From: a virus
Virus record (IMG/VR): IMGVR_UViG_3300027668_000067
Span: 1 to 29,472 of that record
DNA length: 29,472 bases
Strand: one strand, 5' to 3'
This document shows positions 1 through 5,893 of this stretch, in pieces. The number at the start of each line of letters is the position of its first letter. Within the stretch, counting starts at the first letter, position 1. The notes beneath the pieces are model-generated. The model saw nothing but the letters and a program-made list of their open reading frames with translations. It made no database searches and was not told the origin of the DNA. Position numbers and translations under genes: made by a program.

Positions 1-39
1 GCCAAAGAATATAAAGCAGCAGGAGGAGGTTACAAATGA
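1..39 (+). CDS. C-terminal fragment of a cut-off upstream gene
   Basis: An open frame enters from the window edge and ends at TGA 37-39, giving the last 12 residues (AKEYKAAGGGYK). The stop overlaps the ATG of the next gene in an ATGA arrangement, and the strong AGGAGGAGGT ribosome site of that gene lies inside these last codons. This tight coupling is normal in this genome and is the main reason to believe the frame is real. The product cannot be recognised from 12 residues. The position suggests a virion-associated gene at the end of the late rightward operon. Confidence 0.5.
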   Translation, partial: AKEYKAAGGGYK

Positions 40-209
40 AAGGTGTTAAGCATTATAAAAAAGACGGTACTGAGCACAAGGGTTCTAGTCACAAGATGTC
101 TGACGGCACTCTACACACTAATAAATCCCACACTAAAACCAGTGTAAAACTATTTCATTTAAAAGACTTGTCTACTAAAGCTAAGGTGAAAGCTACAGGT
201 AAAAAGTAA
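36..209 (+). CDS. Small basic phage protein (57 aa)
   Basis: Begins at ATG 36, directly after an AGGAGGAGGT Shine-Dalgarno sequence at 21-30, and ends at TAA 207-209, sharing one base with the next start. The protein is rich in Lys, His, Ser and Thr (starts MKGVKHYKKDGTEHKG; later DGTLHTNKSH). There is no signal peptide, membrane segment or cysteine. Small proteins with this KDGTEHKG / DGxLHTxKxH look occur in marine phages; this is recalled from family resemblance, not searched. It lies with two other small basic proteins at the end of the rightward operon, so a minor virion or DNA-associated role is possible but unproven. Confidence 0.75.
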   Translation: MKGVKHYKKDGTEHKGSSHKMSDGTLHTNKSHTKTSVKLFHLKDLSTKAKVKATGKK

Positions 210-451
210 TGGCACTAGCTAAGTCTCAAAAGTCTTTAAAGAAATGGACAGGGCAGAAGTGGACTACGCCTTCCGGTAAACCCAGTGGAAAAACAGGTGA
301 GGTATATGCGCCTGCTAAAGCTATAAAGAAACTTCAGTCTACTGCCGCAGGTACAAAGAAACTGGCTGCTGCCAACAAGAAGAAACGCGCTGCAACTGCT
401 GCTGGAAAGCAATACGCCAGCCACGGCCTACATAAAGGGAGAAAGAAATAA
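209..451 (+). CDS. DUF5872-like small basic protein
   Basis: An 80-residue, very lysine- and alanine-rich protein. The N-terminal part (AKSQKSLKKWTGQKWTTPSG, residues 3-22) followed by TGEVYAPAKAIKKL (29-42) matches the pattern I know from DUF5872 proteins of phages and large DNA viruses, where SLKKWT/QKW and a TGERYLPxxAI motif are typical. The second half is a run of Lys/Ala helices (AANKKKRAATAAGKQ). Function is unknown; the strong positive charge suggests binding to DNA or RNA, perhaps within the particle. The start ATG overlaps the previous stop and the stop overlaps the next ATG, so the three small genes are probably translationally coupled. The family assignment is from memory of motifs. 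Confidence 0.75.
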   Translation: MALAKSQKSLKKWTGQKWTTPSGKPSGKTGEVYAPAKAIKKLQSTAAGTKKLAAANKKKRAATAAGKQYASHGLHKGRKK

Positions 452-741
452 TGCCAGTTAAAAAAGATTCTCGTTTAACCAATGCAGGAGTAAGCGGCTA
501 TAACAAACCAAAGCGCACATCGAAGCACCCGAAGAAAAGCCATGTGGTTGTTGCAAAGGAAGGGGATAAAATTAAGACCATCCGCTTTGGAGAGCAGGGA
601 GCCAGCACAGCGGGTAAGCCTAAAGCTGGAGAGTCAGATAAGATGAAAGCTAAACGAGCCAGCTTTAAAGCCCGTCACGGTAAGAACATCAAGAAAGGAA
701 AGATGTCAGCAGCGTACTGGGCTGATAAAGTTAAGTGGTAA
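451..741 (+). CDS. Conserved basic phage protein, DUF6321-like
   Basis: A 96-residue lysine-rich protein. Residues 31-52 carry HVVVAKEGDKIKTIRFGEQG and the C-terminus carries KARHGKNIKKGKMSAAYWA before DKVKW. The arrangement IRFGxxG ... FKARHxxNxxKxKxSxxYWAxKxKW is a pattern of small phage proteins that I associate with DUF6321 (moderate certainty). No function is established. It is the last gene of the rightward block and its TAA lies only 2 bases from the stop codon of the convergent leftward operon, leaving no room for an ordinary hairpin terminator between them. Confidence 0.75.
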   Translation: MPVKKDSRLTNAGVSGYNKPKRTSKHPKKSHVVVAKEGDKIKTIRFGEQGASTAGKPKAGESDKMKAKRASFKARHGKNIKKGKMSAAYWADKVKW

Positions 742-743
742 GA

Positions 744-968
744 CTAGTATATAGATTGTAGTTCTGTTTCTATATCTTCATGTAAGTCTTCAAGTTTAAG
801 TTTAGCGACTCTAATTATCTGACGCATGAGAATAACATCTTTAGGGCTGAACACTTTAGAAAGGTCTTTATCGGGAATGCCGGACATTTCTGTCACGACA
901 TCCCCTTTAGTATTGATAAGGACACTAAAGCTTATAATATTAGCTTCAGACGATTTCACACGCACCAC
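744..968 (-). CDS. Hypothetical protein, last gene of the leftward operon
   Basis: Up to 74 residues, unrecognised. The sequence has a beta-like first half (IISFSVLINTKGDVV), a middle with PDKDLSKVFSPKDV, and an amphipathic helix at the end (LMRQIIRVAKLKLEDL). The longest reading starts at GTG 968; further GTG codons at 965 and 959 are alternatives, the last having an AGGTGG sequence just upstream. All of them overlap the end of the ribonucleotide reductase gene (stop at 946), which suggests coupled translation. It might be an RNR accessory factor by position, but nothing in the protein shows this. Confidence 0.6.
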   Translation of the reverse strand: MVRVKSSEANIISFSVLINTKGDVVTEMSGIPDKDLSKVFSPKDVILMRQIIRVAKLKLEDLHEDIETELQSIY

Positions 969-2826
969 CTACACAGGCTAGTTCTTGAGAACCTGTAGTA
1001 TTATCTTCCTGTTCAAACTGTTCTAAGTCCTTCCAGTCCACACCTTTCGGCATCGCTGCTACTAGTTCTTTGTACTTCTCAGCAGTGATGTCTTCATACG
1101 GAGCTTGTTGATATACATGGTCACTGAATGGCAACAAACTGATACCGCTACACAGGTCAAAGTTATCCCATATCCACTGTGCTATCTGCAAGAACTCGCT
1201 GTCCGTATAGTATACAGTGATAGATGGCTTGTGTTCGCACCAGTGATTCTGGTAAGCCTTCCAAAGTGCTAACTGCTCCATAGCTCCTACCTGAGATACG
1301 GTCACACTAGACTTAGGAGCCTTTACAGGGAAGCTAAACACAGCAGAAGAAGGACTCATTACATCCTGCTCTACAGGAAACCCTGCTTGATCCATGAACT
1401 CTGCAAGTGGGTCTTTCTTATCGCTACGTACTCTGCGAATGTAATACTCAGAGAAGCGAGGATGGATACCACTAGCAGAATCGACAAGCTGAGATACAGT
1501 ACCGCTAGGCTTAACGCATGTAATAGCCGCAGACTGACTAATGCCGAGCTTAGAAGCCCACTTCTTATTTGTTTCCACACATACATCTCGTACTGCCTCC
1601 AACCATACTGCAAGCTTAGGTGAATCACCTTTACTCATAATGGCGTGATCCATAATGCCTGTCATGCTAACACCTAATAGTGCCTCTTCTTCGGTGTTCT
1701 TCTTCCAACAGTTCCGTAAGTATCTAAAGTCTGTGAGTGTTGCTTGCAGCGTACCGATGATAGAAGCCATCTCAGCTTTTTCTGTAAGGGTCTCAAGGGT
1801 ATCGTTTGAACGCACAACAATCTCTGACAGGTTACAGAACTGATTGCTGCGTAGAATGATCTCAGAGCAAGGGTTAGTACCGAAGTCCTGCTCTGCATCT
1901 CTACGTCCGTTACGTGCTGCAATCTTCTGTGCTGCTACACGGCTAAAGATACCGCGCTCACCTGCCTTAGACTCATACATGTTCTGCATCTCACCTAAGA
2001 AAGCCTCGAAGTCTGGCTTCTCTGTGTACGCTACGCTGTTGTTAGCCAACCTACGATGACCTTCTAGCTCCCACCAGTTACCACTCTTAGCTTTAGCCAT
2101 ACGAGGATCAGAAAGATTAGAGAGGCTGATGAGTGCTGAACGTCTAACGCCACCTACAACAACAATGTCTGCAATCTTACATACAACATCATGGCACTCT
2201 AAGCTGTTTAACTTACGACCTGCTGCTTTCTGGAATATCTCAATGCAGAAGTGGAACAAATCTACTAGTGGCTCTGGCCCTGATGCACGACCACCAAAGG
2301 TTTTAAGTCTTGCACCTGCTGGACGAACCCTGCTGATGTCCCACTGAGGTATCTTACCTGCGTACAGCATAGCAATAAGCTCACGAAACGCAGAAGCCCA
2401 GCCAATCTTGCTGTCACTAATGACAATGACGCTGTCTGTCTTGTGAAAGGTCTCAGCTACTACTGGCAACTTAGTAATAAAGTTACGCTCAACGCTAAAG
2501 CCTACGCCTGTGCCACACATCAACACATACATCAGCTCATCAAAGCTGCGCGGTGAGTCAATGGCGAGGTAGCTACAGTTAAATCCTGCTACGTTGTCTT
2601 TATCTAACGCTACTCCTGCTGTCATCATGCAGCGCATAGAAGGCATAACGTCTAAGTTATGTATAGCCTTGTAAAGCTTTCCGGCTACCTTGTCATCTAT
2701 CTGGCCTCGCTCTGTCCAGAAGTCTACATATCTTTGTACTGTCTCTGCCCATGTCTCGCGTCTACCTGCTTCAGGTATCCATCGTGCGTATCTGCTCTTG
2801 TGTATAAACTGTTGATACTGATCCAT
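946..2826 (-). CDS. nrdJ: Class II (adenosylcobalamin-dependent) ribonucleoside-triphosphate reductase
   Basis: Reduces ribonucleotides to deoxyribonucleotides for phage DNA synthesis, using a radical generated from coenzyme B12. Its 626 residues are somewhat shorter than the monomeric Lactobacillus leichmannii type (about 739). Key residues align with that enzyme: C84 in FNCSYL (C119), C320 and E322 in NPCSEIILRSNQFC, C331 (C408, E410, C419, with identical spacing), and the C-terminal shuttle pair C618/C623 in CVGGAC (C731/C736, same spacing). Other motifs are GTGVGFS near 105, GVSMTGI and CVKPSGTVSQ. No small subunit or activase is encoded nearby, as expected for class II. The ATG overlaps the stop of the HTH gene upstream by one base. 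Because the enzyme needs cobalamin, the host must make or import B12. Confidence 0.95.
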   Translation of the reverse strand: MDQYQQFIHKSRYARWIPEAGRRETWAETVQRYVDFWTERGQIDDKVAGKLYKAIHNLDVMPSMRCMMTAGVALDKDNVAGFNCSYLAIDSPRSFDELMYVLMCGTGVGFSVERNFITKLPVVAETFHKTDSVIVISDSKIGWASAFRELIAMLYAGKIPQWDISRVRPAGARLKTFGGRASGPEPLVDLFHFCIEIFQKAAGRKLNSLECHDVVCKIADIVVVGGVRRSALISLSNLSDPRMAKAKSGNWWELEGHRRLANNSVAYTEKPDFEAFLGEMQNMYESKAGERGIFSRVAAQKIAARNGRRDAEQDFGTNPCSEIILRSNQFCNLSEIVVRSNDTLETLTEKAEMASIIGTLQATLTDFRYLRNCWKKNTEEEALLGVSMTGIMDHAIMSKGDSPKLAVWLEAVRDVCVETNKKWASKLGISQSAAITCVKPSGTVSQLVDSASGIHPRFSEYYIRRVRSDKKDPLAEFMDQAGFPVEQDVMSPSSAVFSFPVKAPKSSVTVSQVGAMEQLALWKAYQNHWCEHKPSITVYYTDSEFLQIAQWIWDNFDLCSGISLLPFSDHVYQQAPYEDITAEKYKELVAAMPKGVDWKDLEQFEQEDNTTGSQELACVGGACEIV

Positions 2827-3041
2827 TAGTTATTCTCCTCTATAAAATACTCAGCTATATGACATTCTTCAGACCAACGGTTGATTACTTTAAATGTCCT
2901 CTTATTTATTGTGTGTCCTTCCTTTTTTAGTTCGTAGATTCTTGCGGCTAGTCGCGTAATCCCTAAGTCACGAAAAGAATCTAATGTTGTGAGTGTCTTT
3001 CCACTTTCTAACCAATCTAATACTCTGTGTGCTTGTGTCAT
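2826..3041 (-). CDS. Small helix-turn-helix protein
   Basis: A 71-residue protein resembling small winged HTH domains of the HTH_39 kind: VLDWLESGKTLTTLDSF (7-23) followed by ITRLAARIYELKKEGHTI (28-45), where the second helix is the presumed recognition helix. The remainder (FKVINRWSEEC) would be the wing and tail. Such proteins are common in phage genomes, often next to metabolic genes; roles in regulation are presumed, not shown. The start has AAAGGA (minus strand) about 10 bases upstream. The stop shares a base with the RNR ATG, so it is co-transcribed and probably translationally coupled with RNR. Confidence 0.8.
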   Translation of the reverse strand: MTQAHRVLDWLESGKTLTTLDSFRDLGITRLAARIYELKKEGHTINKRTFKVINRWSEECHIAEYFIEENN

Positions 3042-3054
3042 TAGCTATTTTCCT

Positions 3055-3144
3055 TTAAGTTGAGTGTGCTAGAAAAGCACCTACTCCAAAACATACGGCA
3101 CAGAATACCACATACATAGCTGCGTGTCTAATAAAATCGTACAT
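3055..3144 (-). CDS. 29-aa single-span membrane peptide (putative)
   Basis: A short open frame, ATG 3144 to TAA 3055, whose ATG overlaps the TGA of the DUF3310 gene by one base. The peptide has a short polar start (MYDFIRHAA) and then a continuous hydrophobic stretch (MYVVFCAVCFGVGAFLA), enough for one membrane span, ending in HST. It fills the otherwise empty gap between the DUF3310 gene and the HTH gene exactly, which supports coding. Function is unknown. Confidence 0.5.
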   Translation of the reverse strand: MYDFIRHAAMYVVFCAVCFGVGAFLAHST

Positions 3145-3512
3145 CAGTCTTCTTCAATACTGTCTATAAGTTTCTGCAAGTACCACTGAGCTTTCTTTGT
3201 GTCCTCTAAAGCTTTTCCCTTATAGGACATCCTCCAAAGATATTTGAGGCAGTTACCTTTTAAGTAACCTTCAAAGGCTTCAACGGACATGCTTGCCTTG
3301 ATAGCTTCGATACATTCTACGCCGCCTGCATTGTAATGAGCTGGCTTGTTAACGACATCTTCGCTATGAGCTTCAAGCATTCTGTTATCCATTCTGTCTT
3401 TCTCTTCTTCTGCTGCTTCAACATAACGATTGATTATGGTATCGCGGTGGTCGCTCTCTCTGTTACGTATCCTATCCCAATCAAATCTTGTTGCGTCATT
3501 GAGTCTGTCCAT
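3144..3512 (-). CDS. DUF3310 protein, T7 gp1.7-like nucleotide kinase family
   Basis: 122 residues from ATG 3512, preceded by AAGGA at 8-base spacing; a longer reading from ATG 3530 adds only six residues and has no clear ribosome site. The C-terminal half is a clear DUF3310 domain: NKPAHYNAGGVECIEAI (55-71), FEGYLKGNCLKYLWR (80-94), and KALEDTKKAQWYLQKLI (100-116). T7 gp1.7 of this family phosphorylates dGMP and dTMP, so a role in deoxynucleotide supply beside RNR is plausible; many DUF3310 proteins are uncharacterised. The N-terminal 50 residues are highly charged and probably helical, unlike the minimal domain. Confidence 0.85.
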   Translation of the reverse strand: MDRLNDATRFDWDRIRNRESDHRDTIINRYVEAAEEEKDRMDNRMLEAHSEDVVNKPAHYNAGGVECIEAIKASMSVEAFEGYLKGNCLKYLWRMSYKGKALEDTKKAQWYLQKLIDSIEED

Positions 3513-3654
3513 CTGTAGTTTCCTTCTCATGCTTGTTTTTAGTCAGCAAGTATTGCTTAGTTGATTTTAATTTAGAAGTCGAAGTAATCTTTTTAAACTT
3601 CTTCTTCCTCTCAAACCTATCGCGTCTTTCATCTTTGCGAGTACCTTCAGTCAT
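3496..3654 (-). CDS. Small lysine/arginine-rich protein (52 aa)
   Basis: Starts at ATG 3654, overlapping the last 8 bases of the endonuclease I gene, and ends at 3496, overlapping the start of the DUF3310 gene. The product is extremely basic (MTEGTRKDERRDRFERKKK; then STSKLKSTKQYLLTKNKHEK), without cysteine or hydrophobic core, so it is probably disordered or nucleic-acid binding. It fills the gap between two certain genes in the same direction, which is the main support. No family recognised. Confidence 0.55.
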   Translation of the reverse strand: MTEGTRKDERRDRFERKKKFKKITSTSKLKSTKQYLLTKNKHEKETTDGQTQ

Positions 3655-4117
3655 CGAAGGTTTCTCTCTTCTCCGCATTGATCCAGCTATCGGGGATACT
3701 ATCTTCGCTATACCACCTGAAGTCATTAGCACTTGCCCACTCACCGTGACTTCTTTTAGTGCCATCCTTACGCCTCTTAGCTTGAGGCATTGGAGCACTG
3801 GGGTTTGCAAAAAGAAACACTAACTCAGTGTCTTCAGGTAATGTTTTCTTTATCCAGATATACTTGCTGAACTCAGCGTAGTCCCAGAACCTTCCTTTAG
3901 CTTCAAGCAAAATCTTCTTGCCCTCCACCTCTTTAACAAAATCAGGTTCGTACTTATGTTCTATCGTGTACTCTACCTTGTCTGTATGGAAACTCCAGTT
4001 GTCTAGTATGCCTGAGTGAAGCTCATACTCCCAGTTAGAATCATAGCCTTTGACTACATCTTTTTCTACTGGTCGTTTGATACGGGCTTTGCGGTATCCT
4101 TTCTTAAAGTTTTTCAA
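3647..4117 (-). CDS. Endonuclease I, Holliday junction resolvase (T7 gp3-like)
   Basis: A 156-residue PD-(D/E)xK nuclease that in T7 resolves branched DNA and helps degrade host DNA. Catalytic residues: E30 in SNWEYEL, D59 in YEPDF, and E72-x-K74 in LEAKG, in the same order as T7 E20, D55, E65, K67. Downstream the family's KGRFWDYAEF, LVFLFANPSAPM and a KRSHGEWA / IPDSWI ending resemble T7 gp3. The only usable start is TTG 4117, since the next methionine is at about residue 110; TTG overlaps the stop of the 56-aa gene (TTGA), and GAAGGGAG lies upstream. It sits beside polymerase, nuclease and GIY-YIG genes, as expected for a replication/recombination module. Confidence 0.93.
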   Translation of the reverse strand: MKNFKKGYRKARIKRPVEKDVVKGYDSNWEYELHSGILDNWSFHTDKVEYTIEHKYEPDFVKEVEGKKILLEAKGRFWDYAEFSKYIWIKKTLPEDTELVFLFANPSAPMPQAKRRKDGTKRSHGEWASANDFRWYSEDSIPDSWINAEKRETFDD

Positions 4118-4284
4118 TGTAGTTGTGACTCCCTTCTTTCAAGCTCTGCTTCAATTAAATACTGAAGGTCTACTAAGAAACGCTTTTCAATTTCACAGAT
4201 ACTATTATCGCTATTATAAAGAAAGCTGCCAACAGCAACAATCATAGCTTCAATACTTAACCCTGAGACTTGTTCGCTTTCCAT
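4114..4284 (-). CDS. Hypothetical 56-aa acidic helical protein
   Basis: ATG 4284 lies inside the end of the 97-aa gene (overlap 28 bases) and the TGA at 4114 overlaps the TTG start of endonuclease I. The protein begins MESEQVSGLSIEAMIVAVGS and ends with a charged helix (EIEKRFLVDLQYLIEAELER), so it is probably all-helical. A second in-frame ATG at 4245 would give 43 residues. There is no recognised family. Exact tiling between two good genes and coupling overlaps at both ends support it. Confidence 0.6.
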   Translation of the reverse strand: MESEQVSGLSIEAMIVAVGSFLYNSDNSICEIEKRFLVDLQYLIEAELERRESQLH

Positions 4285-4550
4285 TGCACTAGCTCCAAAT
4301 TAATATCTTGTATGGTTAAGGCGGGGAAAATTTTAAGAAGCTGATTAATCTTCTTAGCTACCCACTTAGGGTGATAAGCGTTTAACCGCATTTTTCGGTG
4401 TACATAGATGTGTGTTTGCTTCGGCATAAAAGACATGTAGTTACCTGTGTTTATCTTTGCTGCCTCCTCTGGCTCCAATAGTGTATGAAGCCAGTCAACT
4501 AATAGAACTGTCGATTGCTTTCTAATAGCCTTTGCTTTCTTGCCGTTCAT
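4257..4550 (-). CDS. Hypothetical protein (97 aa)
   Basis: A basic protein (MNGKKAKAIRKQSTVLLVDW) with a helical, tryptophan-containing body and a C-terminal helix (ALTIQDINLELVQWKANKSQ). The segment MPKQTHIYVHRKMRLNAYHP (42-61) is rich in His and Arg and could contact nucleic acid, but no family is recognised. The ATG overlaps the stop of the RecB/Cas4-like nuclease gene by 4 bases (ATGA), so the two are coupled, suggesting a linked role in DNA processing. That functional link is inference only. Confidence 0.75.
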   Translation of the reverse strand: MNGKKAKAIRKQSTVLLVDWLHTLLEPEEAAKINTGNYMSFMPKQTHIYVHRKMRLNAYHPKWVAKKINQLLKIFPALTIQDINLELVQWKANKSQG

Positions 4551-5401
4551 AGATACTCCTCAACTTTAGGTTCAGCTACAACTTCTGTAAGGTAAGCTAA
4601 GCCATTTGAATACTTGAATGTCCTAAGACCTGCTCCATCGTTGGAATCGCTGTGACATTTATACTTATACTTACACCAGCTACAGCCCTTTGCAAGCTTC
4701 ATGTTTCCTTTCTTGCCATCTGGTATGGGATCGTAACACAAAGCTGGTGGGATGTCCAGCTCAAGAGCAGGTAAAAGCTCATCTATTCTAGTATCTATGT
4801 TAGGTTTATCTAGGTCATCAGGGAGATACATACACAGCTCACCGCTCTCTTTGTTTAGAACTAAGAACCCGCCCTTGTCTGTACCCTCTGCCTTCTCATA
4901 GCCAGCAAGCTGACCTAAGTACCCAAAGGGATCATCCTGCGCTAGTCTACCGTCACGAAACTTATTGAATGCAAAGCGAGAGGCGGTCTTAACATCTACT
5001 ACCTCACCGTTTATCTTGCAGTCCATGTGTCCGGTGATGCCCTGAACTACAACTTCTTTCTGTTCGTCAGTAACTTTATGTCCAGCCATGCGAACTAGCA
5101 TCAATACAATCTCTTCTAGCAGATGACCGTACAGGAACTTGATTTGTGTTGCACCATCAATACCTCCACGACCTTCAGGGTCTCTCTTCTCGTACCATAA
5201 CTGACGAGAAGGCTTGCCAACATTAGACATACGAACAGTGAAGTCCGTATTTCTTTTGCGAGGTGTAGCCCAATCCATGAGCGCAGCTCTCATCCCTACC
5301 ATAGTCTTATCTATGTCTGCTTCAGTCAACGGAAGAGGCTTGCCTTCTGAAAGCATTTCTAGTTCTTGATATATGTCAGATACTACTGTTGATAGTGTCA
5401 T
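4547..5401 (-). CDS. RecB/Cas4-type PD-(D/E)xK exonuclease
   Basis: 284 residues. The nuclease core is visible as G92-H93 (YGHLLEE), D127 in GHMDC, D136-x-K138 in VVDVKTAS, and Q164 with Y168 in QLAGYE: the RecB-family arrangement H...D...DxK...QxxxY. Near the C-terminus C240, C243 and C249 form C-x2-C-x5-C (GCSWCKYKYKC), the spacing found in the iron-sulphur clusters of Cas4, AddB and Dna2. The usual N-terminal partner cysteine is absent: where Cas4 has a CPRxLYYE-like motif, this protein has KPSRQLWYE at 63-71. The likely role is 5'-3' or end-processing exonuclease in replication and recombination, comparable in place to T7 gp6, though unrelated in fold. Polarity cannot be told from sequence. 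Confidence 0.88.
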   Translation of the reverse strand: MTLSTVVSDIYQELEMLSEGKPLPLTEADIDKTMVGMRAALMDWATPRKRNTDFTVRMSNVGKPSRQLWYEKRDPEGRGGIDGATQIKFLYGHLLEEIVLMLVRMAGHKVTDEQKEVVVQGITGHMDCKINGEVVDVKTASRFAFNKFRDGRLAQDDPFGYLGQLAGYEKAEGTDKGGFLVLNKESGELCMYLPDDLDKPNIDTRIDELLPALELDIPPALCYDPIPDGKKGNMKLAKGCSWCKYKYKCHSDSNDGAGLRTFKYSNGLAYLTEVVAEPKVEEYL

Positions 5402-5882
5402 CGTTCTCGCCTGTATATGCTTGTATAACTTGTTTAAGTACAGAGGTGCGTTCTTTAAACCACTCTCCTGCTCTCTCTATGCCTGACTCATCTAAGACTG
5501 CGTGGATACCTTTCTCTGCTTCTCTGCGATCTTCAAAGTGTTTGCAGTATTCTACCCTATAATCTCTCATAGGTGAAGAGGTTTGGAAAGCATTACACCT
5601 GTCATAAGCATCAATAGCCATACCTACTTTCTTCCAGTCCTTCCACGCTGGGTTAGAGATAATATATACATAGCCAGTAGAGACATAATCAAAGGCATGT
5701 AATGCTTTATCGCCAATGTGTTTAGCTATCATGCGGGAGCCTGCTGTCCCAGCTTTAATATGATTAACAATCCTTAGATTGTCAGTGCAAGGCTTACATT
5801 TAAAATAAGACTTAGCTGGAAAAGAAGGATACCAGTTTGTAGGTACGACTAACTCATCGTTACATATAGTACATGTTTTCAT
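5376..5882 (-). CDS. Zinc-finger plus GIY-YIG (T5orf172-like) nuclease-family protein
   Basis: 168 residues. The N-terminus holds two CxxC pairs (C4/C7 in CTICN and C29/C32 in CKPC), a likely zinc ribbon. Residues 70-143 resemble the T5orf172/MUG113 branch of the GIY-YIG superfamily: GYVYIISN (70-77), KVGMA (85-89), a helix RCNAFQTSSP (95-104), an acidic helix REAEKGIHAVL (120-130) supplying the presumed catalytic glutamate, and GEWFK (139-143). GIY-YIG proteins cut DNA; in phages they act as homing or host-DNA nucleases, so the exact job is open. The gene's last 26 bases overlap the start of the RecB/Cas4-like nuclease gene. There is no sign that it interrupts another gene as a free-standing homing element would. 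Confidence 0.8.
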   Translation of the reverse strand: MKTCTICNDELVVPTNWYPSFPAKSYFKCKPCTDNLRIVNHIKAGTAGSRMIAKHIGDKALHAFDYVSTGYVYIISNPAWKDWKKVGMAIDAYDRCNAFQTSSPMRDYRVEYCKHFEDRREAEKGIHAVLDESGIERAGEWFKERTSVLKQVIQAYTGENDDTINSSI

Positions 5883-5893
5883 ATCAGTTACCT

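Noticed and set aside
3533-3823. Rightward 96-codon frame opposite endonuclease I
   Set aside because: Antisense to a clear nuclease gene and to its catalytic C-terminal part; hydrophobic shadow composition.
4547-5401. A genuine CRISPR Cas4
   Set aside because: No other cas gene or array; the context is a phage replication module and the first Fe-S cysteine is missing.
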